Source: Norana najaformis
Lineage: Eukaryota > Annelida > Clitellata > Crassiclitellata > Hormogastridae
Assembly: GCA_964023275.1 (NCBI GenBank)
Contig: OZ029929.1
Coordinates: 3,475,844-3,539,843 of the forward strand
DNA length: 64,000 bases
Direction of reading: 5' to 3'
The notes under the pieces were generated by a model. That model made no database searches. It had not been told where the DNA came from and saw nothing but the letters and a program-made list of their open reading frames with translations. Each line of letters starts with the position of its first letter. The first letter of the stretch is position 1. This document shows, one piece after another, positions 11,446 to 64,000 of this stretch. The position numbers were made by a program, and so were the translations under genes.

Positions 11446-13199
11446 CAGTGGCAGTTGATATTGCTGTAAAATGCTGTGCATTTCTCTGCAAGTATTATGT
11501 GAAGGTGGCACATGTCGGGTGCTTTTGTAATTGTTGAACAAAATGTTGAATAATGTTTGTCACTAAAATCAAGCTGCTTGTAAGAGATCAAAATGACGGC
11601 AGCTGATAACGCTGTGAACAAACGTGCCTTTAAAACAAGTGTTGCTCGAAATGGTGACGCTCTTTAGAAATTAAACTCAAAGAACGGTTTATAGTAATAG
11701 GGTAGAAATACCGATGCCCGGATGGAGAGACTGTGGATTGTTGTTATCAATTTGTTACACAGTGCAAGCTTCAACATTGCTGAGAAATGGAAGCTGATAA
11801 TGATTAATTCTTCACGATTAATATAAATGTAAGTCATGACAAACACATGTACTTACCTATACACATACATACTTAAAAATAGTATCGGATAACAGAGTTT
11901 AACTTCTTAGAAGCATCTTTCTCTATTGACAGCTGCCTCCCATGCATTTGTTCCAGTTAGTTTTTGATACAGCAAATATGTTGACGTGTCTAGGGTGGCA
12001 ACGGTGGCTGATTAAATCAGTTGACTTACCACCCGGTAAGTCAACTGGCGAATGTGTGTAATTATTCCATTACTAGAAATGCAGCGTTTAGCTGCATCAG
12101 CCTCGTTGATGACCAACTGATGCAAATATATTTTTGTTAAATATATTGACGATTTAATTGTGACCTTTCATTGTGCAGTACGACAACAGCAATATAGAAG
12201 TTTCCGGAAGTTTGTGAAGTTTGTGAATTATTTTCTTGTATGTTTTATTATTTTCTGTATTGCTGGTAACAGTTGCCCCACAGAAGGAACTCAATGGCAG
12301 AAATTAGATTTTCGATATTTGTTACAAATTTCGTTTAATATGGAATTGATTTCAATTTTTTTAATTTCAATATTTATTATAAGATGCAAAAATTCATATT
12401 ATTATTTTAGCTTTGCACATAAAGACAGTACGGTTAAACATTCAATATTTGTCATGGTGCCATGGCATTGTTAGAAAGGTAAGCCTCACCTTGACTTCTT
12501 CGACATCAATTGGATGTATGTCCACATTTGCATCGTCACCCTGTAAGCATTACACATTTTAAGCTGTATATTAAATTCCACACTTTGCAGGTTTGTTGCT
12601 ATTGTTAGCAAAAGAATATATCTAAAATATATCTATGGATATCTTACGGAATCGTTCATCATCCTTACTCGTGCTTACACTGAGTTGATGGACAGCTCAT
12701 CACTCTGCTCATATCTGAATAACTGTCGCGCCACCATGAGTACGCCCGTGCAGGATATTACAATAAGTCGTTTTCTGAGGAAACAGTACATATAAACTAC
12801 TGAAGATTAACGGTTAATTTTGAGATTGAGATTGAACACGATACAAATTTAACTTACAAGTGAAAACCGGACAATTTTAATTGCTGTGTACATATCAAGT
12901 TATTTGGGGCTACAACGCAAACCTTTGATTTTATAAGAATCACATCTACTCCAAATCTGGAGAGTTAGTCCCATTACCAGGTCTTGTCTTGGCCAGAAAT
13001 CAGAAATAGACTAAGATTATGTCGAACGTGTTTTTACAATTCAGCCTAAGTTTAGTCACTGCTGTTGTTAGTCACTGCTGTGATAGTCACTGCTGTGATA
13101 AACGCTGCTCAGAAGTTGACGGGTTTTGGGCATACATCCAGATTTAGGCCGAGCAACTGCAAGGGCTACTTATGCAAAACCGTATAGAATTTAAGATAT
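11446..13199. other. Non-coding DNA with a small tandem repeat
   Basis: No gene recognised. TAGTCACTGCTGTGA-type units repeat about three times at 13052-13102. The open frame at 12160-12474 is hydrophobic and AT-driven, without other support. Confidence 0.4.
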
Positions 13200-13520
13200 T
13201 GTATTGTCTTGTCATGCTTTAGCCATCTTCGATTTGAAGTGAGGCCGCACAGTCCGTCTTCAGATGTTTCTATCTTCAGTTGTTTTCAGTAATTGATCCA
13301 TAGTTAATCTTGTGCTGTTCGTGGTCTTCCACCGGTTGGCGATTCAGGTGCTGTACCCTGCATTATTTCTTTCTCCAGTCTCCATTTTTCCTCATAATAT
13401 GACCAAAGTATGTCAACTTCATTTCGTAATAGTTGACGTTCCATGCTGGTTTGTTCCATCATCCTTTCTTTGGTTTTCCTTGCCATCCATGAAACCTTAA
13501 GTATCTTGCCTTCTGCCTCA
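13200..13520 (-). pseudogene. LINE ORF2 C-terminal fragment
   Basis: Minus strand reads RLEKEIMQGTAPESPTGGRP followed, with stops and shifts, by DQLLKTTEDRN and RRTVRPHFKSKMAKA. This is the characteristic end of a common animal endonuclease-reverse transcriptase (LEKEIMQGT...GRPRTAW...DQLL..TEDR). The upstream part is disrupted by at least one frameshift. No RT core remains. Confidence 0.8.
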
Positions 13521-13744
13521 GTTCAAATCCATTTATCCTCATTTCATCTGATCCCTCTACGGTAAACCCTTTGTAACTTCAAAAGTCTAATTTTAGTTGT
13601 AACATCATATTAGTACCAATTGTAGTCTGTACCCGAACTTACAACTTACAACTTCGCTGCATTGGTCCAACTTATGGGCACCAACAACATCAGATTCTTG
13701 GTGTTTCTTCAATTGTGTGCCTTACGGGCTTGAAAATAATTACG

Positions 13745-13845
13745 TACGTGCGTGGTTTTGCGTTTTCAGGTCAGAAGTGCTTCTGATTAGTATGTCTTGA
13801 ACAAGCGCTATATAACTGTGATTACATTTACAATTACAAAAAGAA
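13745..13845 (+). mobile_element. Second CR1/L2-like LINE 3' tail
   Basis: Resembles the last 90 bp of the element at 11215-11445: GTCAGAAGTGCTTCTGATTA, a GCGCTATATAA block, then TTACATTTACAATTAC. Only the terminal non-coding part is left. Confidence 0.55.
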
Positions 13846-14161
13846 ATGTTGTGCTACAAAGAATGAAAATAACGTTAAAAGCTTTTTATAATCTACTATC
13901 CCTTAGGCAAGAAATCCATTTAAGAAGCAATTGTAGTTAAGAAAAAGACATCTTTGGGAAACTCTGTCGGTTGAGAGAATTATAGCATGACATGATTAAT
14001 ACATACGAGATAAGGATCAGGCCCTTTTTCCCTTTGTGATGTATAGTGCTCGGCACTCCAGTCCGGTCTATATCCAGCAGCAGAGTGTCCCTGCAGAGTA
14101 GTTAAAAGATATCGCTGTTTTCATAGTTGTTTGTTACAGTAAACCCATTTAATATAAATAT

Positions 14162-14360
14162 AGGACGCAGTGGTATAGCGGTATGTTCTGTGCCTTGTAA
14201 CCGGAGGTTCGCGGGTTCGAATACTGCGTCAAGGCACTGCGTAGTGTCCTTGGACACCCACAATTGTCTTTGAAGAAAGCATCGAGATTCCACTTCACTC
14301 ATCTTATCCCCAGGTCGAATAATAAAATGAGGACCTGCCTTCGAGCAGAGAACTATCGTC
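14162..14360 (+). mobile_element. tRNA-derived SINE
   Basis: Starts with a tRNA-like head: A box TGGTATAGCGG (14171-14181), B box close to GGTTCGAATAC, and a terminal GACGCAG/CTGCGTC complementarity. The 3' body continues to about 14360. It does not fold into a proper tRNA (T-arm and acceptor spacing are wrong), so it is a retroposed SINE, not a tRNA gene. Confidence 0.6.
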
Positions 14361-14602
14361 ATCATTGTAATCATTGATAATCGCTGAAACACAGAAACGA
14401 CCAGGGAAGAACGAAGGGACGGGAACGAAAGTTTTTTACTCAAGGCAAGACATGTCCTGAATTGCTATAGTCTTCATTTTAGCATACATTGTTACTTTAA
14501 AGCATATAATTGAGAAAAAAACGTAACGTATTTACTTTTATGTAAATTGTTGTCTGTGGCGCACACCTAATGGTCAATTCCAGTTCAACTCAACCAGTGC
14601 CT

Positions 14603-15535
14603 CCCACCAGAGCATCTCAGAATTAGATGAAAATGTAACCACGTGTTGCAAGATGTATTGGATGGAAAATCCCAAACTTTTCTGCTATGTTTAAAATACT
14701 TTCCAAGATATCGTTGACTCCGAAGGCGTTTCGCGAAATTTCGTGATGTCTACTTTTTGAGTACTAATAACTCTAGAGCTTTTAGACCAAATTAAATAAT
14801 TTTTGCCAGTTGCACAGTTTCAAAAATTAGATGATTTTCCCAGTTGTACAGTATCTTGCATAGATTACAAAAATACAATTATTATTATTGTGTCCCATAA
14901 TCACAGCTGTATTAAATGTCAAAAGTTCCTTCATATTAATTTTATTTCTAAATTTTGCAATATTCAGTAATCATATTTTGCACACTGTAAACTCCTTCAA
15001 ACAAAAAACCCCATCGGGATTTATGGAACATTTATCAATTGATCTATGCTCTATCAGAAAATGCAATAAAACTTTTTTTTTACCCTTTTTTGGAAATATT
15101 TATTCTTTTTTATCCCAAATTGTCAGATTTGGTGAACTTTGACAGATGTGAATAAGTAATTAAGTCAAACTTTGCGTAAAAATAGGTACAGGTACATTTG
15201 GAGATATTGATCACTGAATATTGCAAATTTATAAATAAAATTAAAAAGAAGGAACTTTTGACATTTAATACAGCTGTGATTATGGGACACAATAATAATA
15301 ATTATATTTTTGTAATCTATGCAAGATACTGTACAACTGGGAAAATCATCTAATTTGGTCTAACAGCTCTCAAAATGTGGACATCGCGAAGTTTCGCGAA
15401 ATGGCTTCGGAGGGTGGAGTCACGGAATGAACGCTATCTTGGGAAGTATTTTAAAAATTGCAGAAAAATGTTGGGGTTTTCCATCCAATACATCGTGCAA
15501 CATGTGGATAAAATTTCCGCCAATTCTGAGATGGT
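14603..15535. mobile_element. Large foldback (long inverted repeat) element
   Basis: Two arms of about 370 to 400 bp, in inverted orientation, flank a roughly 180-bp centre. 14603-14990 begins CATCTCAGAATTAG; the reverse complement of 15150-15535 begins the same way. Both arms share long blocks, for example CAGTATCTTGCATAGATTAC and GTCCCATAATCACAGCTGTA. Because of this, both strands open with the same MCPIITAVLNVKSS peptide (14888 plus strand, 15292 minus strand), which is an artefact of the palindrome. No transposase is present, so it is a non-autonomous element. Confidence 0.85.
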
Positions 15536-16325
15536 CGGAAAACACACATCTATAGAAAATAAAATAGAGAATTCATATAGCTGCAATTTTACATACACAT
15601 TGATGCCACTGATTGATTGTCTCTGATAGCAGCCAGTTCGATCAAATAATGCACAGAGTACAACTTCTGTTGTACTCTCCCAACAGCCGATTGCAACTAC
15701 GTCTTATAGCTCTTCTATAATTAATATGTATATTGGTAAAATTTATAGGACTAATGAGGTTTCGATAAAGCGAAGGACGTTCCGCATAAATGTTGAGGTA
15801 AAGTGAGATCAATTAATTTATCGATTTATTTTTAAATTGTTACTAGCGAAGAAATATATATGACAGAAATTTTAAAAAACGCAATTATTTTTATGTGTGG
15901 ACAATATCGTGGTGTTCAGCGATATGAATACATATTCGACTCAGCTGTTTGTTGTTTCTGATTTCGTTCATAGTGGCAGAACACCAGTGCATTTGCCTTA
16001 ATGTGAAAAGCCAGCATGGGGTGAAATGGCAGTCAGAACGTTTTCGTCATACGAGTGGTTATGCCTATTTGACTTTGCAGCACTAGTTAAATTAATAAAA
16101 TGACTACATCTAGAAAAAAGCTGCCATATCGCTAATCTACATTCTTTCTGTGTATCACAAAATCAATCATGTTTTCAGACAATTAGTAAAGATAATAACA
16201 TAGTTAGTGTATTTTCTGGTTTTTATACTATAATGTTTTGTATTTTTTGGGAAATATAATACTCGGATACACATAATTTCCGTCTATTTAAATTTTATAC
16301 GATAACGCAGTAAAAGATCGCTTAC
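15536..16325. other. Expected location of collagen C-terminal exons; none seen
   Basis: Downstream of the last helix exon on the minus strand. I looked for C-telopeptide and C-propeptide features (a Cys-rich COLFI domain, a WIDPN-like motif) here and on to position 1, and found none. Confidence 0.4.
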
Positions 16326-59122
<42,797 letters not shown>

Positions 59123-59307
59123 CTAAAAGGTTACAAACAGAAACTATTTAAAACAAAATAATTGTAGAGCTCCGCTATGAAAATTTCTGGGTTTCACGTT
59201 CTATTTCAGTAATTGAAAGTCTATAGTAATTTTTAACATTTTACTTTGATGCTAAATTATTACGTTATGTATTTTATTAAAATTAAAATGCATTAGATCA
59301 ATTGAAC

Positions 59308-59409
59308 ACTTGCACGTGAAGCATGATGCACTCCATTTCTTCCCCATCCATACCCATTGCTATAACCATTATAGCCATTTGGCTGTTGATTTTGCATGGA
59401 ATCTGAAAG
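59308..59409 (-). CDS. Candidate collagen N-telopeptide exon, 102 bp
   Basis: Lies one short intron upstream of the first helix exon. In phase 0 it starts LSDSMQNQQPNGYNGYSNGY, continues GWGRNG and ends near HHASRAS. Gln/Tyr/Gly-rich character fits a fibrillar N-telopeptide. The phase-0 donor would be GTTCAA, which is weak; a GTGCAA donor 9 bases earlier on the transcript would break the frame into the helix exon. The exact 3' end is therefore uncertain. It has no lysine, unlike the cross-linking telopeptides of type I chains. Confidence 0.5.
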
Positions 59410-59761
59410 CTAAACACAAAAGAGTTATTTAAAAAAATCAATCAACTACTTTTTAAAAGACTACTTGTTACCTTTAGTTAAACAGTTAGACAACTTGGTT
59501 GCAGTTAAACGTTTTGAAAAAGTTAGTTTCCATCACAGTCCCATACATACTGCGAAAGTAAGACATATTGTTCGCTTGAAACCAAGTACACGTTTCAATA
59601 TTAAAATATTAATTGTAAATGTACACATTTTCCAACAGCAATCGTATGGTCCCGACCCTGCTCATTTTTCAATTTATTCGATAAGATTCTTCACCACCGC
59701 TGCCCGTGTACAGATCTTGCTTGCCACCGCGGAGCCTCGAATACGCCAGTAATAATATTAC

Positions 59762-59812
59762 CTCAATCGATGAAATTGCCGCAGCTTGTGTTCCACGGCG
59801 GACATTTTCTTT
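59762..59812 (-). CDS. Candidate collagen N-propeptide/telopeptide exon, 51 bp
   Basis: Bounded by a TTCTAG acceptor and a GTAATA donor. Reads KENVRRGTQAAAISSIE in phase 0 and joins in frame to the following candidate exon. It is not collagenous and lies just where the short linker before the N-telopeptide is expected. The call rests on position, phase and splice sites only. Confidence 0.5.
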
Positions 59813-60215
59813 CTAGAACATAAAGCAATTAGCAATAAAATAATTTTGCATAAATATTTAAAAATCTAAGAATATAATAAAATTTATAATTCAAGCGTTA
59901 AATTGGCAATAATATTGTTGCTGTGTGCTGAAGTCATTTTTCTCTCAAAATAAGATTCTGGCAAACTCTTCTTTGAATCTGATAGTTTCTGATAATCTGA
60001 CCGTTACAACTTATGCATTGTAAGAAAAGCTGTGTATTTTATACTTATGTATAACCAACGTGACTGACTTTCAACACTCACGTTCACTTGTCATAATATA
60101 AAGCATTTTATAATTGTAATCAGTATTGTTTAATCTATGATTCTTTAAATTTTGAATTCTGTTTTCAATAGTCTAAAGAAAACGAATATTCAAATGATTC
60201 ATATGATTGTTTTAC

Positions 60216-60235
60216 CTTATTAACAATTTTTGGAT
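60216..60235 (-). CDS. Possible 20-bp microexon of the collagen N-propeptide
   Basis: On the minus strand an AG acceptor preceded by a T-rich tract and a GTAAAA donor bracket 20 bp. If one base is borrowed from an upstream exon it reads DPKIVNK and then enters the next candidate exon in phase 0. Nothing upstream confirms it; the exons before it, including a signal peptide, were not found. Splice-like sites around 20 bp can occur by chance in such AT-rich DNA. Confidence 0.3.
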
Positions 60236-61020
60236 CTAAAACAAACACACATGAAAACTTAAATGCAAGGTGTAAAAAAGTTCAAAAGGAAGAAATAACA
60301 TTGAAATATATTTAACATTATATGTATTTGGACTTACTTATATTGTCATATATTATTTTAAAATTAAGAACGTCGTATATAGCCAACAAAAAGACATAAT
60401 AAATTTGTTTTGTTATTAAATTCAGCTAACTATAACAAATGCATGACTTACTTACTTATTTAACTACATAGGCTGTTTAACACTTATTTAAATTAACTAA
60501 AATTAATAATTTTCATATATTAATTTACGTTTTTTATTGCTGTTGGAATTCATCAAATTATTTGGCCGTCCACAATCATCGTTTCGTTTATTTCGTTATG
60601 TACAACGAACCTCTCCTTTTTTGTTAGCTGACACATAACACCACCAAGACCAACACAGAATGGCTCTGAGCATTTGAGTCGATTTTTTAACTGAAGATTT
60701 ATTTAGTTGTCTTCTTTAGACTACATAAACTATTTAGACTTCTTAGACAGGCTCTGTCTGCAATACTTTGAATTATCTTTTTGTGCTCATCGACAAAGCC
60801 ATCTGCTTTCTAACAAGCTGTTCTTGCTGCATTTTCTCAGAGTAATTTGACACTACACGTCTTTCACTACAGTTATCTTTATCATCCTTTAGTGTTAACT
60901 ATCAGGTATGGCTAATCAATATCCATAAGCCATTCCATGAAACGTTTCCTTTCCTAATTATACTTATACTCAGCATCATACTTCAAATTTCTTAATCTAA
61001 TCTAATTAAATTTAAAGACT
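60236..61020. other. Region upstream of the candidate collagen N-propeptide exons, nothing recognised
   Basis: AT-rich. The signal peptide and N-propeptide (VWC or TSPN) exons of the collagen would be expected here or further right. No Cys-rich splice-bounded exon was seen. Confidence 0.4.
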
Positions 61021-61240
61021 TCTTTAACGGCGATGGTCGCTTCAAGTCAAAATCGTACTCCATAATCCGTTGGAGTAGCCGAATCAAATTTCAATATGTC
61101 AGTAAAAAGCAAGCAAGCCAGAAAGCATTTAAATGACATCAACGAATTCCAAGAACGTACTGAAACAGGCTGCGAAGACCAAAGTTTTCTATCGGGCCAA
61201 AACATTCGGGTACAGGCGTAGTAAGTGTCAGTGTGCAAAT
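60985..61240 (-). mobile_element. Possible LINE 3' end, related to 63209-63560
   Basis: Minus strand ends FDSATPTDYGVRF followed by a GATTAGATTA-type tail. The plus-strand copy at 63209-63560 ends NMASPTDYDFLLRF with a GATCAGATC-type tail. The last 90 bases of the two align well. Placement as the C-terminus of a LINE is inferred from the conserved PTDYD..RF ending plus short tandem tail. Confidence 0.45.
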
Positions 61241-61965
61241 ATCATGCATGCGTGATAAGCATGGAACGTAGATAGGTCGGCTGATTTAAATGCAACACTT
61301 TGTGAACTATGAGGTGTTTATATTAATTTTGTGAGTAAATTGGCTTATTATGCTCTTATTGATGGTGCTTGTTGATGGCTCTAGGCGATTTGTAGTTTGC
61401 GGAGATTTCCTGTAATTATAACAATAGTTTGTGAGTCACAACAAGTTTCATGGAGGAAGTTTCAAAAGGGTTAGTATTAAGACAGTTTGAGGCAAAAGAG
61501 TTCTTATTCCTGATATATAAAATTGAGCTGATTTGCATAAAGTTCGAACATGCTTAGAAAAGGACATGGTGTGATTTAACACCAAGCCCAAATGCATGTG
61601 CATTCAGTGTTGTAAAACTTCCCGTTCGAAAAGGTTTAAGTTAATCAATTTTACGCAGCTGAAAAATGTAGAATTCGAGTTAAAGTAAAATGTGTTTTAA
61701 AGGCTATTTTATCAGCAGAATTCCAACTCAAAAAACAAAACAACTCGTCGCCAAACTTCCGGTCAAAGCTCCACTGTTGTTTTGCCCAGGACAGGCATAC
61801 CTTTCACCTTAGATTTTTCAGCTTTAGATTCAACTCTGTCTTAAATCCTGAATAAACACGTTACTTTCAAATTGCTAAAAGGGCTGATGAAAGCCCTTCC
61901 TAGTCTTGGTTAACCTTGATACTGCCATTGCAGCCCGCTTGATAGGTATTGACAATGCACCCACC

Positions 61966-62046
61966 TCTTTACCTTTTCATCTCCTGACTTTTAGGAGATG
62001 AAAAGGTAAAGATAATGTATTTATGATCCCTGAGGGATCATAAATA
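61966..62046. repeat. Two adjacent perfect hairpins
   Basis: 61966-61985 and 61993-62012 are exact 20-bp inverted arms with a 7-nt loop. Next to them 62018-62031 and 62033-62046 are exact 14-bp arms around one base (TATTTATGATCCCT). The TTATGATCCCT motif also follows the microsatellite tail of LINE B at 4076-4087. Confidence 0.9.
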
Positions 62047-63208
62047 CCTCGGGGCAAAATATAAAAAAGAAAAAAAATAAATACAAAAAAGTAATAATAA
62101 TAATAAATCTCCGGGATTATTATTATTACGAGATTATTAAGGCAAACGGTCAATAAGGTCGCGACAAATGCAGATATACAACCTACCTTCTCACGCATTC
62201 TTCTCTTGCCGACAATTCCATTCTGACAAGATCTAGACTGTAATGCTCCACGTACTATCTACTACCTATCATATCATAAATCTCCTCAATCTGGTCTTAG
62301 TCAACAACAACTGTAAAAGAATTCTTCAATACTTTGGGCATCTATTGTCTAAATCTAATCTCTAAATTCCAGTTCCAAAATATTGGAAAAAAGTAGTTGC
62401 TAATCAGTTATATTCTTCTACTTCTTTTTCCAAACTGACACAGTCATGCACTCATTCTCCTTTACCTATCTGTTGCATTATGACATTTTTAGTCTTTTAC
62501 AACTACTTCCACCATGTCACAAATACTAGTTAAGCGCCTTCCAATACTGGTTTGGACTTTTTCAACGTCGTACAATAAATTCGTATAAATTAACTCACTT
62601 CTCCTTCTTTGTTTAAATTGCGGTCTTCCACAAGGTCTTTACTCCTACTTACATTATATACCACTCCGTGAAATCTTGCTCCCAACTTGCTTATGTGTTT
62701 GTGAAATTCAACCGTGAAATTCTAATACCGAAAGTATAACGTAAGAACTGCGCAAATTTGATTTCCTTAAGTCTGCTCATTTGAGTGGCTTATTTATTAA
62801 TCATACTGAATTCGCACGCAGTTTGGGCGTGGTGTTTGTTTCCACCATGTAATTTAACTCCGCCACTGCCTTTAAATTCGGTAGTGCTAGTCCATAAAGG
62901 AGGAGGGCGACGTCAACGGCCTTTGATGCCATACTACCACCATGTCACTTTCTTAACCATGTTCAGACCGTACGTAGATCATCTCAATTTCACATTGAGA
63001 ATTTTTGTAGAATTTAACCATTTCTGCTCCAACTGTCTTAATCCAAAAAGATGCATGCACTAGTACCAATAGGGGAGATCTGCATAAGCTACAAATTATC
63101 AAACTCGTACAAGGGTAGAGCCATAATAACGACAACACATATCAGCTTATTAAGTAAATTAATTGCACTGGTTAATTAATTGCACAGAGAATTCATTTCA
63201 AATCTGTC
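62047..63208. other. Non-coding DNA with a repeat shared with the MULE-like region
   Basis: 62865-62935 matches 38230-38315. Otherwise no coding or RNA features seen. Confidence 0.45.
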
Positions 63209-63560
63209 TTGTACTTCACAGTACAGAGTACTAACTTTAAATCAGCCGATCCATGCCTCACCCCTCATACTCTGTTGCCGAATAAGTGTAGGGCTCTGGG
63301 GCTTTTAAGTACCTGGTCTAAAGCTTTGGAATTTACAGTTCGTTCTGTCAATTTTTTATGCCATTTAATTCTAATTTCTTTCAACTTGTTTACCCACGGT
63401 AGTCTATTGGAATTCAATATGGCTTCTCCTACGGATTATGATTTTTTATTGCGATTTAACTTTAAACGAACATCAGCTGAAGCCTTGGGTATATTAAATT
63501 AGACAAGACCAGATGAGATCAGATCAAATTAGATCAGATCTGATCAGATGCTGCCTTATG
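63209..63560 (+). mobile_element. Possible LINE 3' end with GATCAGATC tail
   Basis: Open frame ends EFNMASPTDYDFLLRFNFKR, then stop and tandem AGATCAGATC units (63515-63548). Similar to the minus-strand copy at 60985-61240. Confidence 0.45.
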
Positions 63561-64000
63561 CACGATAACAAGTTTTCTGAAAAGGCTTTGTATTCCCCGC
63601 TTTAATACAAAAATTCTTGATAAGCAAGTTCAGATTGATACAGAGGAAAGAAAAGTAAAATAGTTGTTATCAGTGGTAAGCCAGATGGAAGACTTTTCAC
63701 ACTCAACTAAAAACTGCAGTTGATAAATACAATATTTAAAGTACAGAAAGAGAGACAGAAACCAAAAAGATTATCTTGGACGCCGAGATGCCTTTTAATT
63801 TATGTCAAAAGAGGCTGAGGCTGAGGCTGGGGCAGACAGAAATTCTGTCTGTCTGCACATCTGTGGATAACGCCTAAGGGCGTGCGCCAAATGCTCTACA
63901 GCTGTTACTTAATATGCCCGCGTAGACGTTTAGATGTTTACACTTCGTAGCATGAGTCTGAGGTCATGGGAGGTCAAAAGAAGTATATGGCACACAAAAA
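63561..64000. other. Non-coding end of window
   Basis: Contains a short GAGGCTGAGGCTG repeat (63809-63827) and a GTCTGTCTG run; nothing else recognised. Confidence 0.4.

Overview
The window is nuclear DNA from a multicellular animal, most likely a non-vertebrate. It is AT-rich, intron-rich and crowded with transposon remains, and it has TTAGGG-type interstitial repeats. The species cannot be named from the sequence alone.

The one clear host gene is a fibrillar collagen alpha chain on the minus strand. I could place 40 triple-helix exons (H1 to H40 in transcript order) between 59122 and 16326. All are in phase 0, start with a Gly codon and have canonical splice sites. Their lengths are 51, 54, 45, 99, 108, 162, 216, 72 and 36 bp and sum to 3030 bp (1010 codons, 336 Gly-X-Y triplets). 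The helix ends in GPPGPPGPPGPP, as in known fibrillar chains. Two lysines in cross-link-like contexts (GLKGYRGLPG and GDKGWTGLPG) are 843 residues apart, the spacing of Lys87 and Lys930 in type I collagen. Upstream are two or three candidate exons for the N-telopeptide and propeptide (59308-60235). The signal peptide exon (expected to the right) and the C-telopeptide and C-propeptide exons (expected to the left) were not found.

The introns and flanks are a graveyard of mobile elements. 1-5400 holds two oppositely oriented fragments of one non-LTR retrotransposon family on either side of a DNA element (1732-3939). A better preserved relative of that DNA element (53544-56174) lies in the intron between H7 and H8. 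Each has terminal inverted repeats, a TGACGTCA plus TATA promoter-like block, and a protein with an N-terminal zinc-finger-like region followed by three acidic candidate positions. This is the least familiar system in the window. Other elements are decayed CR1/L2-like LINEs (11.2 kb, 13.2 kb, 22.8-25.0 kb, 28.2-30.3 kb, 44.5-45.4 kb, 47.2-48.3 kb), a MULE-like transposase with a SWIM zinc finger (36.8-38.8 kb), two tRNA-derived SINE heads, several foldback elements, a compositionally distinct block at 16.9-18.4 kb, and long microsatellites.

60.2-64 kb and 5.4-16.3 kb contain no convincing host gene except a possible broken coding segment at 7408-7790.
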